Made by a program: the position numbers and the translations under genes. From Neopestalotiopsis rosae (Eukaryota > Ascomycota > Sordariomycetes > Amphisphaeriales > Sporocadaceae), in the NCBI GenBank assembly GCA_023078685.1, contig JALGAS010000001.1:3968001-4032000 (forward strand): 64,000 bases of DNA. The letters are read 5' to 3'. This document shows positions 46,904 through 56,951 of the stretch, piece by piece. How positions within the stretch are numbered: the stretch's first letter is position 1; every line of letters begins with the position of its first letter. Below the pieces are notes generated by a model that saw only the letters and a program-made list of their open reading frames with translations, was not told the DNA's origin and ran no database searches.

Positions 46904-49171
46904 ATGGCAGGTCATACCAAGAAGCGGTCGCGCGATGACCCTGAGGAAACAACAGTGACTGCAGCTTCTGCTTCGGCCGGTTCGTCGCAAATCCAGAATG
47001 CCGCGGCGCAAACCGAGCCCTCTTCCAAGAGAGCGCGAGTAGAAGCAGGCAGATCCCTCTTCGTACGATCGCTGCCACCCTCTGCCACCGACGAGACCTT
47101 GACCGACTTCTTCTCCGAGCATTTTCCTGTCAAGAGTGCCGTTGTCGTCAAGGACCCGACCACCAAGCAGTCTCGCGGCTACGGTTTCGTCGTCCTCACC
47201 GATGCCCAGGATGCCACTGATGCAAAGGCCAAGCTACACGGTCAAAAATTCGACGGCCGTCCTATCAACATCGAGGTTGCCAAGCATCGAGATCGAAAAT
47301 CCGCCACAGTCGATGCCGACAAGGAAGAGAGACGGAACGCCGAGAAGGAAGCGAGAAAGCCCCCGAAGCTCATCATCCGTAATCTGCCATGGAGCATCAA
47401 GAAGCCCGACCAACTCGCTGCCCTCTTCCGAGGTTACGGAAAGATTTACTACTGCGACTTGCCTCAGTCAAAGGGCAAGCTGTCTGGTTTTGGATTTGTT
47501 ACCATGAAGCGCAAGGGCGCAGAAAAGGCCATTGAGGCTGTCAATGGCAAGATTGTTGATGGAAGGACTCTTGCCGTGGACTGGGCTGTCAGCAAGCAGG
47601 AATGGGGCAGTCTACAACAGCAGGAGGGCCAGCAGAGCAAGGCAGACCTAACCGGAAAGGATGCAGAAGAGAAGAGTGGCGAGGGCAAAAAGCCCAGCGC
47701 TGACCCTCAAGGCAAGAAGAAGGCAGAGGACGAGGATGAGGATGAGGAGGAAGATGAAGACCTTCGGAATTTCATGAAGAACTTTGGTGACAAGCTGGAG
47801 GACGAGGATAGCGAAGCTGACGGGGAAGATGATGAGGATCTCGAGGACCAGGATGACGACGAGATCGACGATCCTGCGGAAGACTTGGACGATGAACAGG
47901 ACAAGAAACCCACCAAGTCTCTGATGACGGACAATTCATCAACACTGTTCATCCGGAACTTGCCCTTTTCTACCACGGATGCCGACCTCAAGAGCCATTT
48001 CGAGCAATTCGGTCGGGTTCGTTATGCTAGAGTCGTCATGGATCGCGCTACAGACCGACCGGCCGGCACTGGCTTCGTCAACTTTCTGAGCAACGACGAT
48101 GCCAAGGCTTGTCTGAAGGGGGCACCGCGGCCTCGGGCCCCTGACGCTTCAGGCAAGCGTTCCATATTGCAAGATGAGCTGGCAGACGCCCAGGGCTCCT
48201 ATACACTCGAAGGCAGAGTCTTGCAGATCTCGCAAGCAGTCAGCAAGGACGAAGCCACAAAACTAACCGCAGACGGAATTGCTACACGCGATGGCAAAGA
48301 CAGGGATAAGCGTCGCCTGTATCTGCTTTCTGAGGGTACCATTACCCCTAGCTCGCCGCTCTTCGCTCTTCTTGCCCCCTCGGAAGTCAAGATGCGAGAG
48401 GAGAGTGCTGCCCAGCGTAAGAAGCAGATACAGGGCAACCCGAGTCTGCATCTCAGTCTCACTCGCCTGGCAGTCCGAAATATTCCACGCAACATGGATC
48501 ACAAGGAAGTGAAAGCCTTGGCTCGTGAGGCCGTCGTTGGATTCAGCAAGGATGTCAAGGAGGGTCTCAGAGAGCCTCTATCGAAGGAAGAAATGGCAAG
48601 GGGTGGCGAGGAAGACCGAGAGGCTGAGCGCAAGCGCAAGGAGAAGGGCAAGGGCATTGTCAAACAGGCAAAGGTTGTCTACGAAAATAAGCAGGGCTCC
48701 AAGGTTGCCGAGGGCGATGGCGCTGGCAAGAGTCGCGGCTACGGTTTCATCGAATATTCCTCACACAGATGGGCACTCATGGGTCTTCGTTGGCTCAATG
48801 GCCACGCGCTCAAGAATGACGCAGGCAAGACACAACGACTCATTGTCGAGTTCGCCATCGAGAATGCTCAAGTCGTGTCAAGGCGAAATGAGAGACAGAC
48901 CAAGCAGGGTCGAACAGACACGAACGCAAATGAGGTCGAGCAGAGCAAGACCCGAGAGGGTCAGCAGCAGAGTTCACGTTTCGGGCGCAACGACAGGGGG
49001 CCTGCCGCGAAAGGAAAGCATCTTGCCCAGAAGTTCAAGGGCACTGGTGACAGGACTGTTGACCAAAGTGGTATCGAGTCCAAGAAGAGCGATACACGTA
49101 GTGCACTGGAGCAAAAGATCATTGGAAGGAAAAGAATAATGAAGAAGAAGAAGGCGGGCGCCAGGCGATAG
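46904..49171 (+). CDS. NOP4: Nucleolar RNA-binding protein Nop4 (RBM28 family), four RRMs
   Basis: Nop4 is an essential nucleolar factor for 27S pre-rRNA processing and 60S subunit assembly. The 755-residue, single-exon product has four RRMs. RRM1 is at about residues 51-128 (LFVRSL as RNP2, RGYGFVVL as RNP1), RRM2 at about 154-235 (LIIRNLPWS, GFGFVTM), RRM3 at about 346-455 (LFIRNLPFS, GTGFVNF) and RRM4 at about 518-660 (LAVRNIPRN, RGYGFIEY, with a long charged insertion). An acidic Asp/Glu tract lies between RRM2 and RRM3 (about 270-340). The C-terminus is basic and ends in IGRKRIMKKKKAGARR, typical of nucleolar proteins. The start ATG is preceded by a CAATATGG context and upstream stops. 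Domain number, order and length all agree with fungal Nop4. Its neighbour downstream is convergent. Confidence 0.94.
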   Translation: MAGHTKKRSRDDPEETTVTAASASAGSSQIQNAAAQTEPSSKRARVEAGRSLFVRSLPPSATDETLTDFFSEHFPVKSAVVVKDPTTKQSRGYGFVVLTDAQDATDAKAKLHGQKFDGRPINIEVAKHRDRKSATVDADKEERRNAEKEARKPPKLIIRNLPWSIKKPDQLAALFRGYGKIYYCDLPQSKGKLSGFGFVTMKRKGAEKAIEAVNGKIVDGRTLAVDWAVSKQEWGSLQQQEGQQSKADLTGKDAEEKSGEGKKPSADPQGKKKAEDEDEDEEEDEDLRNFMKNFGDKLEDEDSEADGEDDEDLEDQDDDEIDDPAEDLDDEQDKKPTKSLMTDNSSTLFIRNLPFSTTDADLKSHFEQFGRVRYARVVMDRATDRPAGTGFVNFLSNDDAKACLKGAPRPRAPDASGKRSILQDELADAQGSYTLEGRVLQISQAVSKDEATKLTADGIATRDGKDRDKRRLYLLSEGTITPSSPLFALLAPSEVKMREESAAQRKKQIQGNPSLHLSLTRLAVRNIPRNMDHKEVKALAREAVVGFSKDVKEGLREPLSKEEMARGGEEDREAERKRKEKGKGIVKQAKVVYENKQGSKVAEGDGAGKSRGYGFIEYSSHRWALMGLRWLNGHALKNDAGKTQRLIVEFAIENAQVVSRRNERQTKQGRTDTNANEVEQSKTREGQQQSSRFGRNDRGPAAKGKHLAQKFKGTGDRTVDQSGIESKKSDTRSALEQKIIGRKRIMKKKKAGARR

Positions 49172-49653
49172 ATATACTAGTTGGAGCGCTCATCGTCATC
49201 CCCATTTTGCCTGTGGCACGGCCATTACCGTACTTATCAGCTTGACATTACATATTTTCTCTAGTCTGCAGTCGTCAGTTAGTATAGTGACGTGCACAAG
49301 TGAATGCCAGATAAATGTTTGCAAATTTTATGAAAACCAGCAGTCTGAGCTCGATAGCGGCGTGCGAAATGTCTTTCAACCAAGCAAGTTTTGCAACAAA
49401 TTACCGATATTCAACGTGACACATACGCAATCAGTCACCCAAGTCGAGCTTCTTATTCTACGCCGCCATCGCCATATACGGCAGTTGTGTTATGCGTGGG
49501 AGCTGACCACCAGTAGACACTTGGGGTGGTTGGTGCAATGGTGACAGTTCGCGCAGCCCAAATGCCCAGCTGCCCCATGATCCATGACCGACCACTTGTG
49601 TTGGCTCCTCGCTCATGGGTAGACTCGACTCCCAGGCGCTAATCCGAACCCTG
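49172..49653. other. Convergent 3' intergenic region
   Basis: 482 bp between the stop codons of NOP4 (plus) and the 403-aa gene (minus). It should contain both polyadenylation regions. No other feature was seen. Confidence 0.5.
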
Positions 49654-50865
49654 CTATTCGCGAGGCTGCCCGCTACGATTTCTTGGAAATCGCATGGTGT
49701 TTGTGGTGCGCTCTGTCACAAAACCATGCGCATCTTGTTTCTCCGTCGTGATGGACTGCTCTGTAATACCATTATGCGTGCGCCGCTCAACTCTAGTCAC
49801 GGTCCTGCTCCCATCAGGTAGGATCACAGTATCTGTCTCTGTCGCGTGGGAAGATGCTTCCGTGGCCGAATCGAAAGAACTGACACAGAACGGTGGGACC
49901 ACAGCAGTACTGTCCCACGGCAACACGGGGCTAGAAGAACCGCTTGACCTCGGCGGGCAGAAGGCTTGATAAAGCTCTTCCTCGGTTCCAGCCTTCTCGG
50001 ATGAAGCTTTGTCCAAATGCTCCTCATGGCATGTCCCAGTAGAGCGCACCTTCTTAAGCCACGGGTCATTCATCTGGTCCAGGTCTTGAAGCGCGGCCCA
50101 CAGGACGTGAGGACCTGAATCGATCCATTTCGCAGGGCTCAGCTGACCCACGAGACGGCTGAGCTTGAACTCTTCTTCGCACATTGAAGCTTGGCGGATG
50201 AGAGACTGGAGCAAAGTTTCCGAGGGTTTCTCATGGCAATGTCCGCGCTGCTGCTGCTGTAGAAGCTGCTGTCGTCGCAAATCGGAGGCTTTTTCAAGGA
50301 TAGACTCGGCGTCGAGATGAGCTTGTTGGCGCGAGAAGTAGGCGTCCCACAATCCCTGCTCTTGAAGGGAAGTCTGCCATGGCTGGGAGCTGAATGCCTG
50401 GATCACGAGGGACAAGAGCGAAGTTGTATGCTGACCACTCCCGTGAGCAGGCAATGACTGTGGAATGTTCCGAAGCGGGCGACCCGAGCATACGAGCAAG
50501 AGGTCTTCAAAGGCATCATGGAAGGTGGCACACGATTGAGCCAAGGGATCATGAAGAAGATCCTTGGGGACAGGCTGCGGCAGGAAGCACAAGTTGTCTG
50601 GTGAATAAGCAGAGAAAGCCAGCCAGGACGATATACGCTGCTGTTGTACTTGGGCTGCAACGATGTCTACCGGAGGGTTGTTAACCTCCGCCGTGGCAGG
50701 CAGATGATCAACACTCGAGGAGCTCTCATTATAACGGTCTGGGGAGCTGTTTGACAAATCCTGTGCCTCTCGTCGAGGGCCATGCCAGAACCGCACAACC
50801 TGAGTATCGATTTCGGTTTTGAGGCGAATAAATGGATTAGTAGAGGAACGGTCGTCGTCCGGCAT
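49654..50865 (-). CDS. Hypothetical protein, 403 aa, unrecognised
   Basis: An intact single-exon frame starting at the ATG for MPDDDRSSTNPFIRLKTEID; the frame extends upstream only through a TTG. The N-terminus has a short NPFIRLKTEIDTQVVRFWHG block, the kind of basic-aromatic leader seen in several fungal hypothetical proteins. The middle is Gln-rich (around residue 205, RRQQLLQQQQRGH). The C-terminal 60 residues (TVILPDGSRTVTRVERRTHNG and on) are the most ordered-looking and may be a conserved motif. No signal peptide, transmembrane segment or catalytic motif was seen. I do not recognise the family. Codon use resembles its neighbours, and the length of the frame against frequent stops on other strands supports a real gene. 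It is convergent with NOP4 and divergent from GPI7. Confidence 0.75.
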   Translation of the reverse strand: MPDDDRSSTNPFIRLKTEIDTQVVRFWHGPRREAQDLSNSSPDRYNESSSSVDHLPATAEVNNPPVDIVAAQVQQQRISSWLAFSAYSPDNLCFLPQPVPKDLLHDPLAQSCATFHDAFEDLLLVCSGRPLRNIPQSLPAHGSGQHTTSLLSLVIQAFSSQPWQTSLQEQGLWDAYFSRQQAHLDAESILEKASDLRRQQLLQQQQRGHCHEKPSETLLQSLIRQASMCEEEFKLSRLVGQLSPAKWIDSGPHVLWAALQDLDQMNDPWLKKVRSTGTCHEEHLDKASSEKAGTEEELYQAFCPPRSSGSSSPVLPWDSTAVVPPFCVSSFDSATEASSHATETDTVILPDGSRTVTRVERRTHNGITEQSITTEKQDAHGFVTERTTNTMRFPRNRSGQPRE

Positions 50866-51804
50866 CTTTGATGCTGAGGAGATGATTTGCTGGTAGATAC
50901 AAGACAAAGTTCCTCCCTATGATTTGGACAATTGCGCGTGTGATTTTGTGGGAGTGGCGATTGGACACTCAAGACGCCACTTGACCTGATGTTCACACAA
51001 CACCAAGGCCACACGATATCTTGGAATGTGATTGAGCGTGTATGGTGAGGCAGGTGAGTTATTACTCGAGTATGGTGTTCACGACTGAGATGTCCTTCAA
51101 ATATGTTGCCGAGTCCTGCCGAGTCCTGCCGAGTCCTGCTGCTTGTAATTGATTATGCTGCTCAAGGTCCCTCGGACTAGGAAGTATCTTGTGGGTGCGA
51201 CTCTAGCGCGGGTACATCTGGGCTGCAGGCCATGCACGTGGACCCACTGCAGTCCCCGCAAGAATGTACTTCTTTCTTCGTACAGAGTTTGGGTCAAGTG
51301 TCCACCCACTCGCGCTTGTCGCGTTTAGCACCTCCGCTGGCGCGTTACCGGCAACTAGTAGCTCATGAATGTACGGGGCGTGTCAGCGAGACTGGCAGGC
51401 CGCCGCAGCTTGAGCTCCAAGGACCCTTGCATTACTTTAAATCGCGTCGCGGGACCCTCCAACGGGCTGGTGACGAAATTATTCTGGACACATAGGTATG
51501 TTGCCGAGACTGAAGCATTCAACCCCTGTGCGTACATTACCAACACGAGTTGTATCGCCCAGATATCAATTATATACGGCATCCCGACGACCACCACGAC
51601 GACAACAATAAGGCGCCGTTGAATGAAGTCGCAACGCTCATTTTCTCCTTTCTTTCGGCTGTCCGCGCTCACATTGTTGCCAGTCTACGTTATGGACAGC
51701 GCCAGCTGCTGATCGTCAACCTCATCGCGCCTCGCGATTGTCCTTCTTTTACTCTCACTCACTCCCTCTGTCTCTCACTCTCTTCCCATTCTTGCCTCAG
51801 TTCA
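50866..51804. promoter_or_regulatory. Divergent promoter region between the 403-aa gene and GPI7
   Basis: About 940 bp without a supported gene. It contains a tandem GCCGAGTCCT repeat, three copies at about 51,108-51,137, ACGACGAC-type triplets near 51,590, and a CT-rich stretch (CTCACTCACTCCCTCTGTCT) at about 51,755-51,785. The last lies just upstream of the GPI7 ATG, a common fungal pyrimidine-rich leader. Confidence 0.5.
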
Positions 51805-54800
51805 ATGGGAACCTGCGTGAAAATGCACCAACGTAGCAGGTCTCTCGTCGCCACTGGCCTGCTCGCTGCAGCGAACCTATTGATACCAGCTGCCATTCTA
51901 ATCTTTGCTGCCGGCTTCTTTCCCTACAAGCCCTTCCTCGCTGGATACGCCCAATATGACGAAACAGACCAGGCGCCCGCCGCCCCCTTCGATCGTGTCG
52001 TGTTCATGGTTGTGGACGCTCTCAGGAGGTATGCCGCCCACAGACGATGCGCAACAGCATATTGACTGACCATGCGCTTCTCCGATTCAGCGACTTCGTC
52101 TTCGCAGAGGGCTCCGGTTTCGAGTTTACTCAGGGGTCAGTACAATCTCCTGCTGAGGATCTAGTACGACCTCGATTGCCAACACATGCTCACCCTCACG
52201 CCTTGCTGTAGACTGATTCGAGATGGCGCTGCGATCCCCTTCACGGCTCATGCCGCATCTCCGACCGTGACCATGCCTCGCCTCAAGGCCATCACCACCG
52301 GCTCCGTCCCTTCGTTCCTCGACGTCATCCTAAACCTGGACGAAGCCGACAGTTCCTCGACGCTCGCTGCCCAGGATACTTGGCTCGCACAAATGAAAGC
52401 AAAACAAAGTGGAAAACTGGTCATGTTTGGAGATGACACCTGGCTCAAGCTGTTTCCCGATACCTTTGACAGAGCCGATGGCACCTCTAGTTTCTTCGTC
52501 TCGGTAATGCACTCTTTTAGCCTTATTGCGCTCACATAGCGTGCTGACTGGGCAATTTCGTCAGGATTACACCGAGGTAGACAATAATGTCACCAGGCAC
52601 ATCGATGTTGAGTTGCAGCAAGACGATTGGAGCACCATGGTCTTGCACTATCTCGGTCTTGATCATATTGGCCACAAGTCCGGGCCGCGGAGGTATTTCC
52701 AAACTCCTACCCACCATCTTTCAGGTCCTGCCTGGAGTCAAAGTCAGATGCTGATATTGATCTAGTTCCGCCATGCTGCCCAAGCAGAGGGAAATGGACG
52801 ATATTGTCCGTCGCATCTATCAGGCTCTGGAGACACAATCGCACCTGAAATCTACCCTATTGGTTCTTTGTGGCGATCATGGCATGAATGATGCAGGCAA
52901 TCACGGCGCCTCTTCGGCCGGCGAGACATCTCCAGCCTTGGTCTTCTTGGCGCCGATTCTGAAATCTCTCTCTCGGCCTCTAGATGCCCCAGCGCCCTAC
53001 GCCGAAGACTTCCAATACTATTCACGCGTGCAGCAATCTGACCTGGCCCCGACTCTCGGTGCCCTGCTAGGCTTTCCCACACCAAAGAACAATCTTGGCG
53101 CCATGATACCCGAATTCTTGCCCTTGTGGCCTAACAGTACGTGCGATTGAATCGAGAGCATGGATACTACGCAGCAGCTGATGATCTCTGCAGGGCGCGA
53201 CCAAGCGTACATCATGATGCACAACGCCAAACAGATATTCGAAATTGTGTCAGCAGCCTCTGGTGACTCGCTTTCGATGGGGTCTTACGACACCATGGAT
53301 TGCTCGAAATTACCGTCTGATGCTGACAAATTAGCTTGCGAATGGCACATTCTGGCTGGGCAAAGTCATCTGCAGCAAATTGCCGACAATGACGATTGGA
53401 ACCAGCAAGTACTACAGGTAGGTCTTGATGATATTCCAGAGCTCGGCTGGACCTATGCTAACGAGCATAAACAAAAAACTTTAGTGGCTGCGAGAAGCCC
53501 AACATTTGATGAGCAGTATGGCAAGTAATTATGACACAACAAAGCTGACCCAAGGAGTGACGATTGCGCTGATCTCAGTGGTCAGCTCGATATTCGCAGT
53601 TCTCTCTATTGTAGAAAAAGATAGCGGCGCGCCATTGTGCTTTGCCGCAATCACGCTCCTGTATGGGATCATGATGTTTGCTAGTAGTTATGTTGAGGAG
53701 GAACAGCATTTTTGGTATTGGGCGACCACAGCGTGGCTGGTGTACCTTTCTCAGACAAGGTTTGTCCTTTGCTCTGTCGGTTACATTCAAGGAGAAGCTG
53801 ACAATCCTAGCCCTCGAAAATCGACAAGAGTCCCCTCTTGGGCAGTGTTGGTCATTCTTGTCTCGATTCGACTCGTCAGGGGCTGGAACCAGACTGGCCA
53901 GAAGTTCGCAGGTAGCCCTGATCTCGTAAAGATTTTTCTGGCACCAACCCCCCAGGTCCTCTGGTGTCTCGTCATCGGGACTTATGGTGTACTTCTGGTT
54001 GAGCTCATCTCGAATGCCAGGAAAATCTTTCCAGATGCCATTGCAAGCCCATTGATGCTTGGCGTAATTGCATCTGCGATATCCTTCAAGATCGCATTTG
54101 CCAACGAGGATGCCCCCGAGCTAGTGACGGGCTTTGTGCACAGCCTGCTGCAGCTCATGGAAGGACCATCGCTTTTGGCACGAGCACGGGCGGTCCTGCT
54201 CGGCCTCGCATTGGCGTCGGTATATCCAGTATACTTTCTAGCAGCGGGCAGACAGGGAAGGCGCCTCGAAAGCAAGCCCAAAAGTGACGGTACTGGCGGC
54301 TCTGTCAGCTTGGATGCAAAGCGGTTTTCCGCCATGGCTTTGTTGCACAGCTTATACACGGTTCTTGCGCTCACCCAGTCCCGAGTGACCAATATCCCGC
54401 TGTTCTTGCTCTTCCGGCTGCTACATGGCCTTCTGCAGAGGTTCAATTTAGGTGTGGCAGAAGTGACGACATCGGCTGTACTCTTGCAATTCGCGTCCTT
54501 CTTTGCCATGGGTGGAAGTAATGCAATTTCTTCGGTGGACCTGTCCAGTGCCTACAATGGAGTCAGCGGATTCAACGTCTTGGCGGTTGGGTTGCTGACA
54601 TTCGTTAGCAACTGGGCTGCCCCAATCTGGTGGACGTCGGCCACGAATTTGCTCTTGTTGCAACACACAGGCGGCTGCCGCCAAGCAGTGTTCCTTCGAC
54701 ATGGTGCGCTACTTACCTTGTTTGTGACAACGAGTCTCTTATTCGTCATGGTTGCCTGTACAGCACTGAGAACGCATCTCTTTATCTGGACTGTATTCTC

Positions 54801-54903
54801 GCCAAAGTATCTTTATAGTATGGCTTGGAGCTTGGGGCACCATCTCGGTATCAACCTCGGCGTAGGAGGCTTACTTTACTGGCTTGGAAACCGAGAGCCC
54901 TGA
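51805..54903 (+). CDS. LAS21: GPI ethanolamine phosphate transferase 2 (Gpi7/Las21), seven exons
   Basis: ER-membrane enzyme that adds phosphoethanolamine to the second mannose of GPI anchors. The predicted 900-residue protein is spliced from 51805-52028, 52091-52135, 52212-52503, 52565-52692, 52766-53136, 53194-53417 and 53485-54903. All six introns are 57-76 bp, GT..AG, with consistent phases. An N-terminal membrane anchor (about residues 15-42) precedes the alkaline-phosphatase-like catalytic domain: FMVVDALRSDFVF (metal Asp), SPTVTMPRLKAITTG (nucleophile Thr), LGLDHIGHKSGPRS, and LCGDHGMNDAGNHG (metal Asp/His). The C-terminal half (from about residue 440) is a series of hydrophobic helices ending GLLYWLGNREP. 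Length fits the family (about 830-900). The next gene downstream on the same strand is another GPI-pathway enzyme, SMP3. Confidence 0.93.
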
Positions 54904-56302
54904 GATGCTTGAATGTAGAAAAGACGAGGGGGCAATCATGCTGTATATATCACATAATGGTGGATAAAGAATAGAATATATATGCAAAATGTTATGGCCG
55001 CAAGCAGCACGACGTGTCTTATATTCAAATCCCTGCAGACAGGCGCAGACCGGGAGCGTTTGCAGAGAGCTAATTTGATGTACTGTAGCTGTAGCGTACG
55101 AGGTTCGGTTTATTCGTCCGAGCGTAAAGCTAATGGTGAGGATCAAGATAAGTATGTTGCCTCTTGTGACTGAGTGACTTGAAAATAGTATAAAATATAC
55201 GCATGTACATGTCTACTTTGTGTCTCTACGCAAGCTTGTTCGCTGCCATCATACTCTGTATTCAGATGTCGTTTTTGTTAGATGTAGCGATGGGCATGGG
55301 TCTAATGGGTTGCTGTTTACATGATTTCACAAGCAATGGCGAGCATTAGCTCATTTGATGAATTATATACTACCTATCTACTGGGAATGCTCGCGGATAG
55401 TACATACACATGTAGCCCAGCTGGAGCTGCCATTTTACGCGGTACGTAGGTACATGTACTAATTTACGAACCGCGTCCACTTGACAGAACAGATTAGTCA
55501 AGGAACAAGGTTGCGTACCCTGGTCCATTAGTTGACATTTGCAGCACGCGGTAGTCAAGTGGTAGCCCCTACAGCAACCTGGCAAGATTCTTAAGCTCCT
55601 TGAGAGCTTACCCATGCAATCAGTACTTCTCAAAACGTACAGTACCTACCTCGTACACTGGACATATTGTGATGAGGATACCTCAAATCAATGAAATGCC
55701 AACGTGTCCACGGTCAGCCGCGTGCCTCTGCGCAGATGTTTACCAAGGTGTACCATTTCCACAGACAATGCAGTACTTGTAGTATGTGTTCTGCAACACT
55801 ACACATATGAGGTACATCTGCAGTTATTTTTCTTTCCCATCTGTTGGTTAATTTCTACATTTATCCTTTGCCAATCTTGTCGTTGCCTACATATGCATAT
55901 GTAGTACATTACCTCACCCCTGCGACATCTCCTACCAAACCCTACCAATTCCCACCCTTGTCCATCGACCTCGAGCAAGGAAGCAAAAGAGAAGGGTAAC
56001 TAGAAACCAGTGCCAGCGAAGGGGCCCAAAGAACAAGAAACCGGAACACCAGCGGGCGAGAGAGAACCAACGATAGATTCACCTCCAAAAGAGAAACCTG
56101 CGCGTCAGTCGCGCGTGACCTGTCATCCAGCTCACCCACCCGACTTTGATCTCTCACACTTTCGCTCTCTCTCACACTCACACACACACCTACACACGTA
56201 TCTACAACTCCAGATCATGGACCAGTCTCTTGATTTGACAACAGGAGATGCATAATCTTTAAACCTTGTCGCCAAACTTCCGAGAACATCTCTGCGCGCC
56301 AG

Positions 56303-56349
<47 letters not shown>

Positions 56350-56951
56350 ACGCCCCGACGGACCCGACTTCGTGACCATCATTCTTTCTGTGTCGCATTG
56401 TTTGTTATCCTGCCACCTTGTATGTAGGTAGAGAGATACACCCACCCCCATGCGACCGTGTTCGAAACAACATACTCTGCCCACCGACACGACCGACGCG
56501 AATATTCTCACCAGCCTTTTGGTCGCCACCTACTCCTGCTGCTGCTTCTTCTTCTACTTCTTCTTCTTCGTATTGTCGCCCGCCGTTATAATCACATCTA
56601 CTGGTTTCTGTCTACACAGCTCTCTATAATTACGCAGGCCTAGAGCGCTAGACGCCGTTCAACAAACGCTCTGCTCGATCTACTCTAGTATGCGTCAGGC
56701 CGGTCTTGGCTGAGCAGCGATTTGTACTCTCCCGACCTGTCTGCAACTCCATCTGCACCTCGCCAGCCCCCGGCGCGTGGGACACCGACCGTACCGAACC
56801 TCGCCGTGACCTACCGAAAACGAGTTCTTCTCTTCCCTGCTTTACAAGGAAAAAGCAGACAGGCAGTCGATCCGTCCGGCGCGCTGCTAGATGCCTGTGC
56901 TGCCTTTGTCCTGCCACGAGCAGACGAGACAAGATACCCAAAGCCGCCATC
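54904..56951. other. Intergenic region between GPI7 and SMP3
   Basis: Two kilobases without a supported gene. GPI7 3' sequences come first. The SMP3 leader side is CT-rich, with CACACACAC near 56,175, a TTCTTCTTC run near 56,545-56,570, and a 47-base C homopolymer. An open frame runs upstream of the SMP3 ATG, but only from a non-ATG codon, so it is treated as leader. Confidence 0.5.
56303..56349. repeat. Poly-C homopolymer, 47 bases
   Basis: An uninterrupted run of C, about 600 bp upstream of the SMP3 start. It could be a true microsatellite or an assembly/gap artefact. Confidence 0.9.

Noticed and set aside
48525..49139. 204-codon frame inside NOP4
   Set aside because: Alternate frame of the NOP4 coding region; basic low-complexity translation.
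55550..55630. tRNA-like stretch with GTAGTCAAGTGGTAG
   Set aside because: Only an A-box-like string; no B box, acceptor stem or cloverleaf could be drawn.
56706..56951. N-terminal extension of SMP3 or a separate upstream ORF
   Set aside because: No ATG opens it, and its translation lacks the membrane-start character of the family. The conserved start is at 56952.
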